DNA of 25,287 nucleotides from Folioceros fuciformis (Eukaryota; Anthocerotophyta; Anthocerotopsida; Anthocerotales), in the NCBI GenBank assembly GCA_049999805.1, contig JBNGIO010001384.1, positions 1 to 25,287 on the forward strand, given 5' to 3'. Of the stretch, positions 13,271 to 24,114 are shown in pieces (the stretch's first letter is position 1; the number at the start of each line of letters is the position of its first letter). A program made the translations under genes and the position numbers. The notes under the pieces were generated by a model. It did no database searches and was not told the origin of the DNA. It saw only the letters and a program-made list of their open reading frames with translations.

Positions 13271-16200
13271 ATGGACATTCTCGAGTTGAAGTCCGGGAAT
13301 TACGCCAAGCAGGATGAGCAGCTCTACAGGCGTTGGTTCGACTACGCGGACGCAGGTGCGCTCGCTGTCGCGTTCGGAATTCACCAATCTTGGCTACGAT
13401 GGCATGAGCTTTCTTTAACCTCAACGTGATACCAGCTTCTTGGATTCTCATCGCTCCCTTCAGCAACCGGTCGCGCCCGGCTTAGCTGGCCGATGGTGTG
13501 GGCGATCGCAGTCCTAGCTTGTAGCAGCCGTGTGGACTGAGCTATGAATCGTTCACTTCTGTCATTGCTCGATCTGGACCAAACAAAACTTGCCGTTCGT
13601 TGTTGGATCGGATTTGTATCCGTGCACGGGCACTGATTGAACTGCTTTGTTCTTGCATGCAGACGGCGATGGACGGATCACAGGCCCGGATGCTGTTAAA
13701 TTTTTCTCACTATCCGACCTTCCGAGGAACGACCTCAAGCAGGTACTGTTCCCAACAAGGCCTATTGGTCAGTTTGTCAGTGCTTGCACAGCTATTGATC
13801 CCTGGCAGTCTCTGGAGATGCGAGTCTTTCAGTGATTATTGTGACAAGTGGAGCTAATCCCTGTGATTCTAGGTGTGGGCAGTTGCAGATGCAAAGCGGC
13901 AGGGATTTTTGGGCTTCAAAGAGTTTGTGACTGCAATGCAGGTTTGTCCTTCGATCTGTCTCCACAGGACAGGACTGACGTGGCAGTGATATGGAAGGAA
14001 CTTTTGTGCACTGTGTGTGTTGAAGCTCGAACCCATTTTATGATAAGACGTGCCGCTAATATCCATGGGCCAGGCCTGACACCAAATCGCTGTCCAGATT
14101 ATTTCTCTCGCTCAAACAGGCAACGAGATCAGTGCTGATATCCTGAAGAGGCGCGGTAAATCTATGCTCACAATGTTCTGAGGATGGTCACTTCCTTAAT
14201 TTGATCAAAGTGGGACTCCTTGTTCTGACCTTGTATCATCCTCATCAGACCTGTCCGAGATAAGCCCCCCAGTTTTCAATGGACTTGACGAGTTGTTGAC
14301 TGTGAGTATGCCTCAAGCAAGATCACGAATGCCAGGGGTATTTAATATGATTTGGTAGAAGAGATTTACCACGCTTAGTTTGCTGCAGTGTGTTAGCTGA
14401 TTCCTTCTTTGGCCATTTTCAGGTCCCACCAGTGGAAGTAGGCTATGCCAATGGTTAGTCTGTTTCTCCTTGTCAATTTGCAAACAGTGTAGGACTTTTT
14501 TCTCTGCAGTGCAGTTGTTAAGCTAATGATGGGGATTTGATGGCAGGCAGTCCTCCGCAGCAATCACAGACTACGCAATGGTTTTCACAAAAAACTCCAC
14601 GGAAGGTGTGCTGTTACGAACTGTTGCAACTGAATTCCAAGTCTTTTCGTCAGATATCCAAAGGAAGCACATTTCAATTTCTTCTTTGGTAGACTGATGA
14701 GGGCAAGTTGCAGGAGTTGTCCAAAGCAACAGTTACTTCGGTGATTGATGGGCTGAAGAAGCTGTACATAGAGAAACTTAAGCCTTTGGAGGTGACCTAC
14801 AGATTTAATGACTTTGTGTCTCCTATATTGGTAAGAATTCTTAGCTGTTGTCTACAAAGGCAGTTCCATGATGCACAGGGTGTGTTTGGTGTCTGTTTGG
14901 ACGTCCACATTTGTTAAATTGCTGAACCTCATCGGTCTCTGCAGACAGAGAGTGATTTTGATGCCAAACCCATGGTTATGTTGCTTGGGCAATATTCCAC
15001 TGGGAAGACCACGTTTATTAAACATCTTTTGAGAACTGGCTATCCAGGTAAGGCGTAGGTGCCCACGTTACTCGCCCTCTGTCTGTTTCACAAGGTTTCG
15101 CTTATGAACACCATAGCGTTCTTTGTTTCATAGTTATTCGTTTGAAGATTCTCAACGGTTGCTCTTCCATGTGTAGGGGCTCACATTGGGCCAGAACCCA
15201 CAACAGATCGATTTGTAGTTGTGATGGTACGTGTGTGGCGATTCATGGTCAATGTTGCGAAAACTCCAGTAAGCATCACTGTGTTCCTTTATGACTCCTT
15301 TTTGCCTGGCAGGGTGGCACAGATGAAAGAAATGTTCCAGGGAATACAATAGCAGTGCAAGCGGATATGCCCTTCAGTGGGCTGACAAGATTTGGAACTG
15401 CTTTCCTCTCCAAGTTTGAGTGCTCACAGATGCCACATTCGGTGAGTTGATGTGTAGAATTGTTGATGTGAGAGTGTCCGTTTGCTGCATGAGTAGGTCT
15501 CATGATAGTCTTCGCTTTGGGTGTTGTTGGTACGTGCTTGGCAGCTTTTGGAGCACATATCGTTTGTGGACACACCTGGTGTGTTATCCGGAGAGAAGCA
15601 ACGCACTCAACGGAGCTACGATTTCACCGGTGTCACTGAATGGTTTGCAGCCAAGTGTGACATGATCTTGCTTCTGTTTGACCCGCATAAGCTGGACATC
15701 AGTGATGAATTCAAGCGTGTGATTGGGTCGTTACGAGGGCATGATGATAAAATCCGGGTTGTACTGAACAAGGCTGATCAAGTGGATACACAGCAGGTGA
15801 GTTTCTGAAGACGTTGGCGATTCATCACGAGAGCTTCGCTCATTATCATGTGTGTGTGTGCTCTTGTGCGGACAGCTTATGCGGGTGTATGGAGCTTTGA
15901 TGTGGTCTCTCGGGAAGGTCCTGAATACTCCTGAGGTCATGCGAGTGTACATCGGGTAAGCAACTGTAGATCCCTCCTGCTGTAAGTGAGCAGTGAAATA
16001 GTGGTTCTAACAGTTGGCTGCTTTGCAGGTCATTCAACGACAAAGGTATCAATGAAAGTGCTCTGGGTCCAATAGGCAAGGAGCTCTTCGAGAGGGAGCA
16101 AAACGATCTGCTGGCAGACTTGAAGGACATCCCGAGAAAAGCCTGTGACCGACGTGTAAGAAAGAGCTGTGTGAAGAGGAAATTGTGTTTGAAGGGAGTA

Positions 16201-16670
16201 AGGTGTTTGAAGGCAAGTTTTCAAAGCATTGCGTGGTGGTTGTACAGATTAATGAGTTTGTGAAACGTGCTCGAGCTGCCAAAATTCATGCTTACATCAT
16301 CAGCCACCTGAAAAAAGAGATGCCTGCGATGATGGGGAAAAACAAGGCGCAACAACGGCTTATCGATGATTTGGATCTTGAGTTTGCCAAGGTATGGATT
16401 TTGGACCAGCCGTCAGCCATTGATGGTTCTTTGGAGTCGCATGGGGCACTGAAGTTGGACGTTGGACCCTTTTGACGGGAGCAGGTTCAACGAGAGTACC
16501 ATCTACCTGCGGGGGATTTTCCAAACGTGGACCAATTTCGGGACAGGTTATCAGGCTACAGCATCGACAAGTTTGAAAAGATACGTCCCAAAATGATTCA
16601 GGCGGTGGATGACATGCTGGGTCATGATATTCCAAACTTGCTCAAGAAGTTCCGTAATCCGTACGAGTGA
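13271..16670 (+). CDS. EHD1: EH-domain-containing dynamin-like ATPase (plant EHD1/EHD2 type)
   Basis: Peripheral membrane ATPase that remodels endocytic and recycling membranes. Exons: 13271-13355, 13663-13742, 13873-13941, 14098-14155, 14249-14301, 14423-14453, 14547-14605, 14693-14830, 14945-15047, 15177-15226, 15313-15441, 15545-15796, 15876-15955, 16029-16155, 16248-16391, 16485-16670. They join to 547 aa, matching the roughly 545 aa of Arabidopsis EHDs. The EH domain is N-terminal, as in plants rather than animals, with a canonical EF-hand loop (D27, D29, D31, ending D38). The P-loop is GQYSTGKT (206-213), DTPG is at 294-297 and NKAD at 360-363. The helical region contains KDIPRKACDRRINEFVKRAR, and the protein ends NLLKKFRNPYE. 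ATG 13271 aligns with the usual family start. Exon 8 could instead begin seven codons later at a second acceptor (14713). Residues about 110-150 form the variable linker, split over small exons of 31-59 nt. Confidence 0.95.
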
Positions 16671-17041
16671 AAGGCACGTGTGTTGGACGTTGTATCTGCG
16701 AGTGGGAGGTCCATTTGGTGATAGAAATGGAGCACTATATATATGTATACTGATGGATGGTCAGGATTCAAGTACATACAGACACGGAGATACAGAGCGG
16801 TATCCGTAGAGTCGTAGGCAGCAGGAATGCAGTTGTGGCGGCCTTGTGTGGCGTGCCACTGCGGTGGTTGTTGTGTCGCGAACATTCTTTTTCATGAAGA
16901 GCATCCCATTTCCTCAGTCCCGGAAATGCAACGGTCGAAGGTGAAAAGCCGGTAGTCCGATTGGCTTGTTGGCGACGGCTCAGTGGCAGTGGAACACTGT
17001 TTTGGTGGCATCACGGGGGGCGGGCAGGCGTGGAAGTCGGA

Positions 17042-17059
17042 GATCCCGGATCCGGGATC
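17042..17059. other. 18-bp perfect palindrome
   Basis: GATCCCGGATCCGGGATC is identical to its reverse complement. It is followed directly by a further CGGAATC. There is no adjacent gene and no assigned function. Confidence 0.9.
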
Positions 17060-17847
17060 CGGAATCGGAGTCGGGGAAAAGGAGTGAAGCAGACGTCAGG
17101 CACACTCACTCCGGCTGGCAGGCTAACAAACAGGTGCCGTAGGTACAAACGGCAGGTGTATGTGAATGGGCAGCAGCGCTGGGCCACCAGGAGAGGAGAG
17201 GAGAGGCGAGGCGACGTGAATTGCCCACTGCTTGCTTCTGCACCAGCAACCTCTGTGCCGAGCCTCCCGGGAGCCCAGCCCAGGCAGGCCCTGCCCTTCT
17301 GCTGCTGCTGCACGCCGTGGCCACACAGCCTGCGTGCCCCGTCCTTGACAAGCTCAAGGCTCTACCTCTCCCTTGCTTTTGATGTGGTCCCGCACCCAGC
17401 ACCTGGTCCACGAGGGAGTGAGTGACAGCGAAAGCGGCTCTTGTGGTGCACCGCCATTAGCTATACAACATCATGCAAGCTCAAATTAGTCCGGAATCCT
17501 TCATGGTCGGCCCAACGAGCGGCACTGTGCACACTCACGCTGTCAACACTGTTGTGATGATATGCGGCCTGCAGGGGAGGGGCCAGACCAGGCGCCTCCC
17601 GGCCCGGTCGACTCGTAATGTAACTTTGATTCTCACCTCCCTTCCTAGGCTACAATAAGCGGTGCACTGTACCAGCTACATGCATTGGCCAGCACCAGAC
17701 TGCACTGCAGTCATGTACATAGTCACCAGTGCACGTACTACATACATGGTGCATGCTAGCTACTGCTTTCACCAGTGCAACTACTGTACATGCATGGCTT
17801 GGTGTCCACGGAGGCGAGCTTCAGGCCCAGAACCCGATGGCCGACCT

Positions 17848-17912
17848 GGCCCTGGCTCTGGCCCTGGCTCTGGCCCTGGCTCTGGCCCAGAGCCAGAGCC
17901 AGGGCCAGGGCC
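17848..17912. repeat. 12-bp minisatellite that inverts into a hairpin
   Basis: Three exact copies of GGCCCTGGCTCT fill 17848-17883. The following bases carry the reverse complement of the repeat. Arms 17871-17885 and 17893-17907 pair perfectly over 15 bp with a 7-base centre. The pattern continues less regularly (GGACCT repeats) to about 17940. It creates spurious frames of alternating Leu-Ala, Ser-Gln or Arg-Ala. Confidence 0.9.
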
Positions 17913-18756
17913 TGAGCCGGACCTGGACCTGGACCTGGAATTGAACGTGCTGCAGGCCGAGGCCCAGAATCGGATAATCTTCATCTGCCCGCCTCGACGT
18001 ACGCCTGCGCATAGGCAGTGGCAGTACTAGTGGGCACACGACAACGATGTTATGGTGGGTGCTGTGTCACCTCACCGGTACCTCTCCTCGTGTCGCATGT
18101 CCTCTCAGCTGCTTCCCGCATGCTGGCCTCGCTCAACCATCTACCCGATACCTGCCCGAGCTTCTCATGCCTCACATTATCCAGGCAGCTGCGCATGGAG
18201 CAGGCTGCAGGCTCCCATTATCCAGTATCCAGCCGCGGCGCGCAGCGTGCACACAACTCGCCGGGTCCCTTTCCACTAGTCTTCCTAGTGTGCAAACTTG
18301 AAATGCCATTGGACGCGCCCCCTTTAGCAGCCTGCTTCCGCTGCCGCTGCCGCTGCCCCTACCCCTGCCCTGGCCCCTGCCCCTCCTCACAGACAGCCTG
18401 CTGCAGACCTGCAATGCTGTTGTCCATGCGCTAGTAGCAGTAGTGGGGGTTGGTGACGGTGACACGTCGCCCAGTCATTCTCGCCACATTGCCCTTGTGC
18501 TGGTACACAGGACCGTCACATGCTTTCGTCCCTTGCCCCCTGGCTGCCGGGACCATGACCACGACGATCCAGACGGGTGACGGTGACGATGAGATCGGGC
18601 AGGAGTCCAGGACGGAACGTAACGGGACTCATCGTAACGGGACTGAACGGGGCCCCGGGACAGGACAACCCCCGTCTTCAATCACATGTTTTCTTCAGTC
18701 ACCTGAGACACCCCGGCGCCTTCACACTCTCTTGCTCCTCTACTCGGAGTCGTAAG

Positions 18757-18784
18757 GGTAGGTAGGTAGCTAGGTAGCTAGCTA
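18757..18784. repeat. TAGG/TAGC tetranucleotide microsatellite
   Basis: About seven tetranucleotide units alternating GGTA and GCTA. A simple sequence repeat in intergenic DNA. Confidence 0.85.
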
Positions 18785-18971
18785 AATACAAAAACTTGGC
18801 ACCTGTACAAGTCCTGGGCCCAGGCCCTGCCTTCCCTGTATCAGGCTCCGTTTCCAATGTAGTTTGGAGAGCCCTCACATGCAGTAGTTTTATCACGTTG
18901 TTTCCGTTCTCTACGGTAGATGGGTTTTTCTATGTTGTTTTTTTTAAATCAATAAATTTATTTTACAACAT

Positions 18972-19022
18972 ACAATGTTGGCTATCCAACTTTTTTTAAT
19001 AACACACAATGTTGGCTGTCCA
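18972..19022. repeat. 34-bp-period direct repeat
   Basis: ACAATGTTGGCTRTCCA occurs at 18972-18988 and 19006-19022 with one mismatch, separated by a T-rich spacer. Confidence 0.8.
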
Positions 19023-19830
19023 GGTACTTGTCATTTGTCAACAAAGAATCAAGAATAAGTAATTGATGAAACTATGTAAATATAGTTGTTATTTTATTAG
19101 TCGTATAATTATAATTCTAACTATTTTATTATTATTATTATTAAAAATCTGGAATTAAATATCTGGGTTTAAGGTTTTAAAATATGAGAGATAGTTTAGA
19201 CAATCTCAATTTGGCAAGTTTGAATTTAGCAATAACATATTTCTTTGTCTTCACAAGTTTTGTGTAACACAATGAAAATGACAATCAAACTAGTGTTTAT
19301 CCTGTATTTTTAAATAAAATATTATCTTCCTCTTTATGAAATAATAATATAACATATCTTTAACCATCTAATTTTTTTTTTTAAGTATTCATGATTGACA
19401 TAGCTAGCCTTTTAAGACTTGTTATGTTTCCAAAAGCATTTCTTGTTGACTAGGCAAGCCATGATGTCGGGATGCAAGCTTCTTGAGCCATTATTCGTCA
19501 ACCCATATCCCATGCCGGTTTCTTGGGCCGTTATTCTTGAATGTGTTTTTATTCTCAGCCCTTGTTGCATAGTGGTTGGTTTCAGGGTGTGTGCAGTCTT
19601 CTTCACCTTTTGTAGTTTCATAATATATGCTTCGAACTTTCCACGTTAATAATTATATTTTGACAAGTTAAACATAAATGGCTTATTATATGAATATTGA
19701 AATATATAAAAATACATTATAAATATTAAGTATTTTCAGACACAGAAGTGATATTTTATAAGTTTGGATAAGTTTGAACATTATTGGGGCTACACACATA
19801 AAGGACATAAACTTCCTTAGTTCGAGGAAA

Positions 19831-19862
19831 TGATGTCACGATGATGTCATGTTGTATAAAAG
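19831..19862 (+). promoter_or_regulatory. promoter-like module: paired TGATGTCA and TATAAAAG
   Basis: Two copies of TGATGTCA (19831-19838 and 19842-19849) are 11 bases apart, about one helical turn. They are followed five bases later by TATAAAAG at 19855-19862. The boxes resemble bZIP (TGACGTCA-like) sites. No gene begins within 900 bases downstream except the metallo-beta-lactamase gene at 20798, so the transcript it might drive is unknown. Confidence 0.35.
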
Positions 19863-20030
19863 AAAATGAATAAAAATAGGAGAGGAATATTCTGTTGATA
19901 TTCAAGAAGTTAGAAATTTAAGAAAATATGAAATGAATTAAGAGGAAATTTTGAGGAAATAAGCAGGGAGGGGCAGGAATATGCAAGGAAATAAAGGGAT
20001 TATAGGGAGGTGATGGTAATTCAAACGATG

Positions 20031-20797
20031 GGGCCGCCGCCAAGTAAGTGGAGCAAGAGAATATTCTAGGGTGTAGTAGGGCTGCGAGCACTCGAGGCTG
20101 GAGCGGAAGGTACGCGAAAGGAAACAAAATCTGACCGTCACGTTTGGTTGCATCGAGGTGGGGCAGTCAAAAAGAGGCCATCGGGGCATGGCAGCGCACG
20201 CCATGGCAGAGGAACAGCAGATTACGTGGGGCCAAGTGCTCATTGCTCTCGCCTCTTCTGGGCTCGAGCTGTGGTCATGAGATGAGAGTGTGCAGGAGCG
20301 GCATGCAGTAGTGACAAGGCCCATCGATTCTGTGGCACAGCCAATGCTGGTAGCCCACCTCCTGCCTGCCCCCGCTGCTCTCGACGCCTTTCCTTCCTCC
20401 TCCCTCCAGTTGGGCGGCCTGTACAGTCCGGAACGCAACGCCCGTTCCCAGTCGCAGTCGCAGTCTCAGGCCCCGTCCCCGGTGCCAGGCGCCCCGCGCC
20501 CCGCACCCGGCACCCGGCATTCCGTCTCGGTACGCTCTCCCTACCTCTCGGCCTGTGTGATGCCCCCACCATAAATTGCTGCCCCTCTTTCAAGCTCAGA
20601 TTCAGGCTGCAGGAGCGGAGCGTAGCACAGCACAGCAGCGGACAGAGCACAGCGCAGCAGAGAGTAGCTGCCGGCTACTGGTGGCTTGAGATGCACGCTT
20701 GAGCCTCCGGGCAGCTGGGCTGCTGGTCGTGCTTGCACTGCTGCTGCCGCTGCTGCTGATCCTGCCGCTGCTGCTGATCCTGCCGCTGCTTGCCGCC
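20031..20797. other. upstream region and leader of the metallo-beta-lactamase-fold gene
   Basis: GC-rich sequence with a CAGTCG-type repeat near 20450, a weak TATA-like ATAAATT near 20571, and CAGCA-rich simple sequence near 20625-20665. It ends in a CTG-rich leader. No independent gene is supported. Confidence 0.5.
20744..20791. repeat. 18-bp CTG-rich tandem repeat in the leader
   Basis: Two exact 18-mers (CTGCCGCTGCTGCTGATC) at 20744-20761 and 20762-20779 plus a partial third. The repeat lies just before the chosen start codon. In that frame it encodes a run of Leu, Pro and Ile without stops. Confidence 0.9.
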
Positions 20798-23581
20798 ATG
20801 GCGGCCATGTACCAGCTGGCGCTCATGGTCCGCAATCCGCAACCTCAGAACGAGGATTACGAGTTGTTGCTCACCCCGCAGCGGAGGCCCACGCCTCCTG
20901 AAGCCCAGGGGTTCTGGGACACGGAGCTCTTTGACCTGCCGGCGGCTGCGCTTTCTCCGCTCAAGGCTCCCCTCAAGGCTCCCCACCGCTCCCCTCCCAC
21001 TGACCTCCAGGATTATCCAATTCCAACCGTCGTGCGCCAAGTGCAAGCCTCGCTGCACAGCATCGGCCTCAGGGGCTTCGATGTGAGCGAGGCTGTGAGT
21101 AAGGTGGGTTGCCTCTGCCGCGCCTACCACGCCTGGTGTCGCTGCTGCTGCTGCTTCTAGGCACCCTTCTTTTCATTGCTTCCGCGACGTCCCGGTCATG
21201 TTTCTTGGGAGTGCGGGAGGCTGCTGCTGTGCTCATTGGGAGGTTTGCTGTCTGTGTTCTTGAGTGCAGATTGTGTTGCTTACTGCTACCAGTGTTTTAG
21301 CCCGTCCATGGAGACTGTGGAAGCTGGTTGAGGAGGCCGATTTCGGGCCAGCCCCCCCTCTGCACACGATCGTATTTATGACTGATGTGTTTGCTGCCCC
21401 TGACCTGCTTCGAGGTATGGTGGCGTGCGCCTTACGCTTGCTGCTTTGTCCTTCCCCCGTGAGGCCTGCCTAAAGGGACTAACCGTCTGATGGTGTCGGG
21501 TGCAGGTGGTGGACTGTGGATGGACTCCTGTGCGGCTATGGATTTGCTTATCAATGCAAGCACACAAGTGGTTCGCATTGGGAAGCTGGCGACGCACGCC
21601 TTCTCCCCCCATTTTCCAGAAGGCTTATCTTTAAGGTTTCCGCTTCGTGTGCCTGGTCAGGTATGTTCTTGTGCTCAGCTGTTTCGAGGGAATCAGCCCT
21701 CTGGCTCTCCAGGGTTCTACTTGACTGGAGCGTGAAAGCATCAGTGATTTGAAGGTAGCTCCGCCGTCCTTTCTGTCTGCAGGATTACCCTCCTGGCTTT
21801 TTGGTCGTGCCCATGGATTCATGTACCATGAGGCCCTTCAGCAAGACCAATCTTGTTGTTTTCGCTCCTACTGTTGCTTTAGGAGATGAAAGTGATGCTT
21901 CACTCGCTGCTGCAACTGGAGGTGCTTTGATTGTCGATCCTGGCTGCTCTGCTCACGGTCGAGGACTGGTATGTTGGATGTCAACTCATGCTTTCGTGTC
22001 AGCCAAAAATCGTGCACGGATGAAGGGTTGTGTTGGGCTCATACTTGGTTCGGTGGGAATTCAGCTGCGCGACGTAGTGGCCAATCTGCAAGGACGATTG
22101 CTGGTTTTCTTAACGCATCACCACTTCGACCACACCGCTGGTAACTACCACTTTTGCAACGGAAGTGAGTCTCTGTTTCGCTTTCACCTCTTTGTGACGG
22201 TCATCTGACACTTGTTCGGACCGAATGTGTGGGTGCATTAGGCCTTTCAGCTTTGAAAGATAGAGAAGTGGTTCTCCTCGCACACCAGGCTACTTTCCGT
22301 CGGATGGGAGCAGGTATGGCCGTTGGCACGTACTTTTCTCGGCTGCTAAAGTTCCATGATGGTGACTGGCGCAAACGGACTGGCTAACCTTCCGAGTGGG
22401 AACTTTTGCAGCTGTGAACGGCTTCACTTATGTGGCTGTGAATGGAGGCAGCAAGTTGAACGTGGCTGGCCAAGAACTGGAAGTAATATCGGCACCGGTA
22501 AGATCACGTCTGAACCGTTGTGATGGTGGCAAGTTGGGTCAGGGCTGTACCATGAAGTGAAGAGGGTCTCTGAACATTTATGTTTCCTTCTTGTCAGGGA
22601 CACACGGATGGCCACCTTGCACTATTTCATCGGTCGACTGGGTGTCTCGTGGCTGGAGATCACTGTGTGGGGTAAGTAAGGCCCGATGCTTGTGATACAA
22701 CAAAGTGTTGAAAATTCTTGTCATCATTAGCTTACTCGTTGTGGGGCTTTGTCGGCAGGCAGGGAAGCTCTGTTCTGGATGTGAACTCTGGTGGAAACAT
22801 GAAGGTAGGTGAAGTGTGCCTCTCCAGTTAGCTGTCGTGCTCGCTGTGTGCGCTCGTCAAATTGCAATTACCGCAGCCGCTTACGTCTCACGTTTCGTGT
22901 CAATCAGGATTACATCGAGACTACGCGCCGATTCATCGCGCTGCATCCGAAAATTATTTTGCCGTCACACGGGCGTCCCAACTTCTGGCCGATGCACATG
23001 CTGAATGAATACATCAAGTAGGCTACGGTGACCAAGTGTCTCTTCATGCAAATTCTTATCTCTTCCCAGGTGACTGACCTGGCAGCGATGCGTGTGATGT
23101 GCAGGCACAGAATGAGCCGAGAGGCAAAGATCCTTAAAGCGATTGAAGGTGGGGCACAATCGGCATTCGAGATTGTTTCCCAAGTGTATTCAGACACATC
23201 ACCCACACTCTGGGCCGCAGCCCTGTCGAATGTGAAGCTGCATGTGGAGCACCTCGATTTTTGGAAGAAACTTCCTCCGGTACGTATCATGGTTTCCAAG
23301 TCTCTGTCCTCCGCTTTTTCTCCTCAAAAGTGTCCCTAGTTGGTGTGGCAGTGACAACTGATTCAATCCACTCTTGACAGGGGTTTTCTATCAAAAACTT
23401 TCAGCAGAGTTGTGGGACGAACTTTATAGTGAGGTGTATCCCGGCTGTTACTGGCCGAGTTATTCGTAAGCCCCTTGTGCAGATGAGCAAGGCACCTTTG
23501 GCAAATGGTGTTTCGGTTATGGTTCTGGTTGGTGCTTGTGCAGTGTTACTGTCTAGGAAAGGGCATTCAGTTCATGCTTGA
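20798..23581 (+). CDS. metallo-beta-lactamase-fold hydrolase with winged helix (LACTB2-like)
   Basis: Probable zinc hydrolase related to LACTB2, an endoribonuclease in animals; the plant substrate is not known to me. Exons: 20798-21103, 21270-21414, 21506-21660, 21783-21968, 22065-22164, 22242-22313, 22412-22497, 22598-22671, 22759-22804, 22908-23017, 23105-23279, 23381-23581. They join to 551 aa. A plant-type N-terminal region of about 200 residues precedes the catalytic fold. Metal ligands are complete: HHHFDH (His282, His284, Asp286, His287), GHTDGH (His352), GDH (Asp371) and SHGRP (His411). A winged-helix segment starts at REAKILKAIEGGAQ. The last exon adds a hydrophobic stretch (about 528-543) before RKGHSVHA. 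MAAMYQLALMVRNP matches the start of plant homologues, which decides ATG 20798. The first donor may be GTGAGT at 21095 instead of GTGGGT at 21104, both in frame. Catalytic exons are certain; the first junction is less so. Confidence 0.9.
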
Positions 23582-24114
23582 TAGGAGAAGTCATTGACAG
23601 ATAACCTAAAGTTGGTGGTGCTCGAACTGTGAGCGATCAGCGAGATACTCGAGCTGGTTGTCGGTAATGAGAGCCCGGTAGTTCAACTCAAGTGACTGTA
23701 GCAGAAAACATCTGATGCATTGCTGGTTTCTAGGCTAGTGCAAACTTCCTGTTCAAAATGTACCCATGTGTAAAGCATAGAGCTTCCACGAACCTCAGAG
23801 ATTCCTGTACTATCTTAGACCTTGGACCCTCAGCTGGTAAGTTGGTGAGACTTATCAGGTGGAAAACGTGACGAAAAGCTTTGTAAATTACGGTGGTTAG
23901 ACGCACCTCTAATCAATGGCTTCATAACGGAGCACAATGTGCAATTCTGTAAGTAGGACAAATCCAATCCGCGACTAATTTCACAACCGATGAAAGCGCA
24001 AAACTGAAATTTCGGCAATTGTAAGGCATCAGCCTCGTGTGGTAGTCGCAGACCCAGTACCATAGGCCTGCCAATTTCCAGATCGTCTCATGTGCTTTTG
24101 CAGTCTATGTGTCG
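23582..24114. other. convergent 3' intergenic interval
   Basis: 533 bases between the stops of the metallo-beta-lactamase-fold gene and 6-phosphogluconate dehydrogenase. It should hold both 3' UTRs. The short minus-strand frame at 23830-24063 has no recognisable motif. Nothing else is seen. Confidence 0.6.

Larger units (their letters stand above)
16671..18880. other. gene-poor GC-rich interval after the EHD gene
   Basis: The first 250 bases are the EHD 3' UTR and flank, with a short (TA)n stretch near 16736. The rest is GC-rich, low-complexity sequence with minisatellites and a palindrome listed separately. Open frames of 60-154 codons on both strands overlap each other and show repetitive or biased composition, with no protein motif I recognise. 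No RNA gene was seen. Confidence 0.5.
18881..20030. other. AT-rich intergenic block, possibly degenerate mobile DNA
   Basis: Base composition changes abruptly to AT-rich with long A and T runs, unlike the GC-rich stretches on both sides. No open frame exceeds about 80 codons, apart from the tail of a minus-strand frame, and no transposase or reverse transcriptase motif is seen. Short imperfect direct repeats occur, for example TTCTTGRGCCRTTATTC at about 19480 and 19520. The edge with GC-rich DNA near 20030 is sharp. An old inserted element is a plausible but unproven origin. Confidence 0.45.

Noticed and set aside
16961-17425. 154-codon plus-strand open frame in the gap after the EHD gene
   Set aside because: It overlaps several long frames on the other strand, is rich in Gly, Arg, Ser and Pro from GC-rich sequence, and shows no known motif.
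17662-18434. Overlapping frames encoding Leu-Ala, Ser-Gln and Gly-Pro repeats
   Set aside because: They are translations of the 12-bp minisatellite in different frames and strands, not genes.
18881-20030. LTR retrotransposon call for the AT-rich block
   Set aside because: No gag or pol motifs, matched terminal repeats or target-site duplication could be found by eye.
19938-20438. 166-codon minus-strand frame crossing the AT-rich boundary
   Set aside because: The composition changes midway with the DNA and no motif is recognisable; probably a chance open frame.
20690-20797. Starting the metallo-beta-lactamase-fold protein in the poly-Leu stretch
   Set aside because: There is no ATG in frame, and MAAMYQLALMVRNP at 20798 matches the start of plant homologues. 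It is kept only as a finding.
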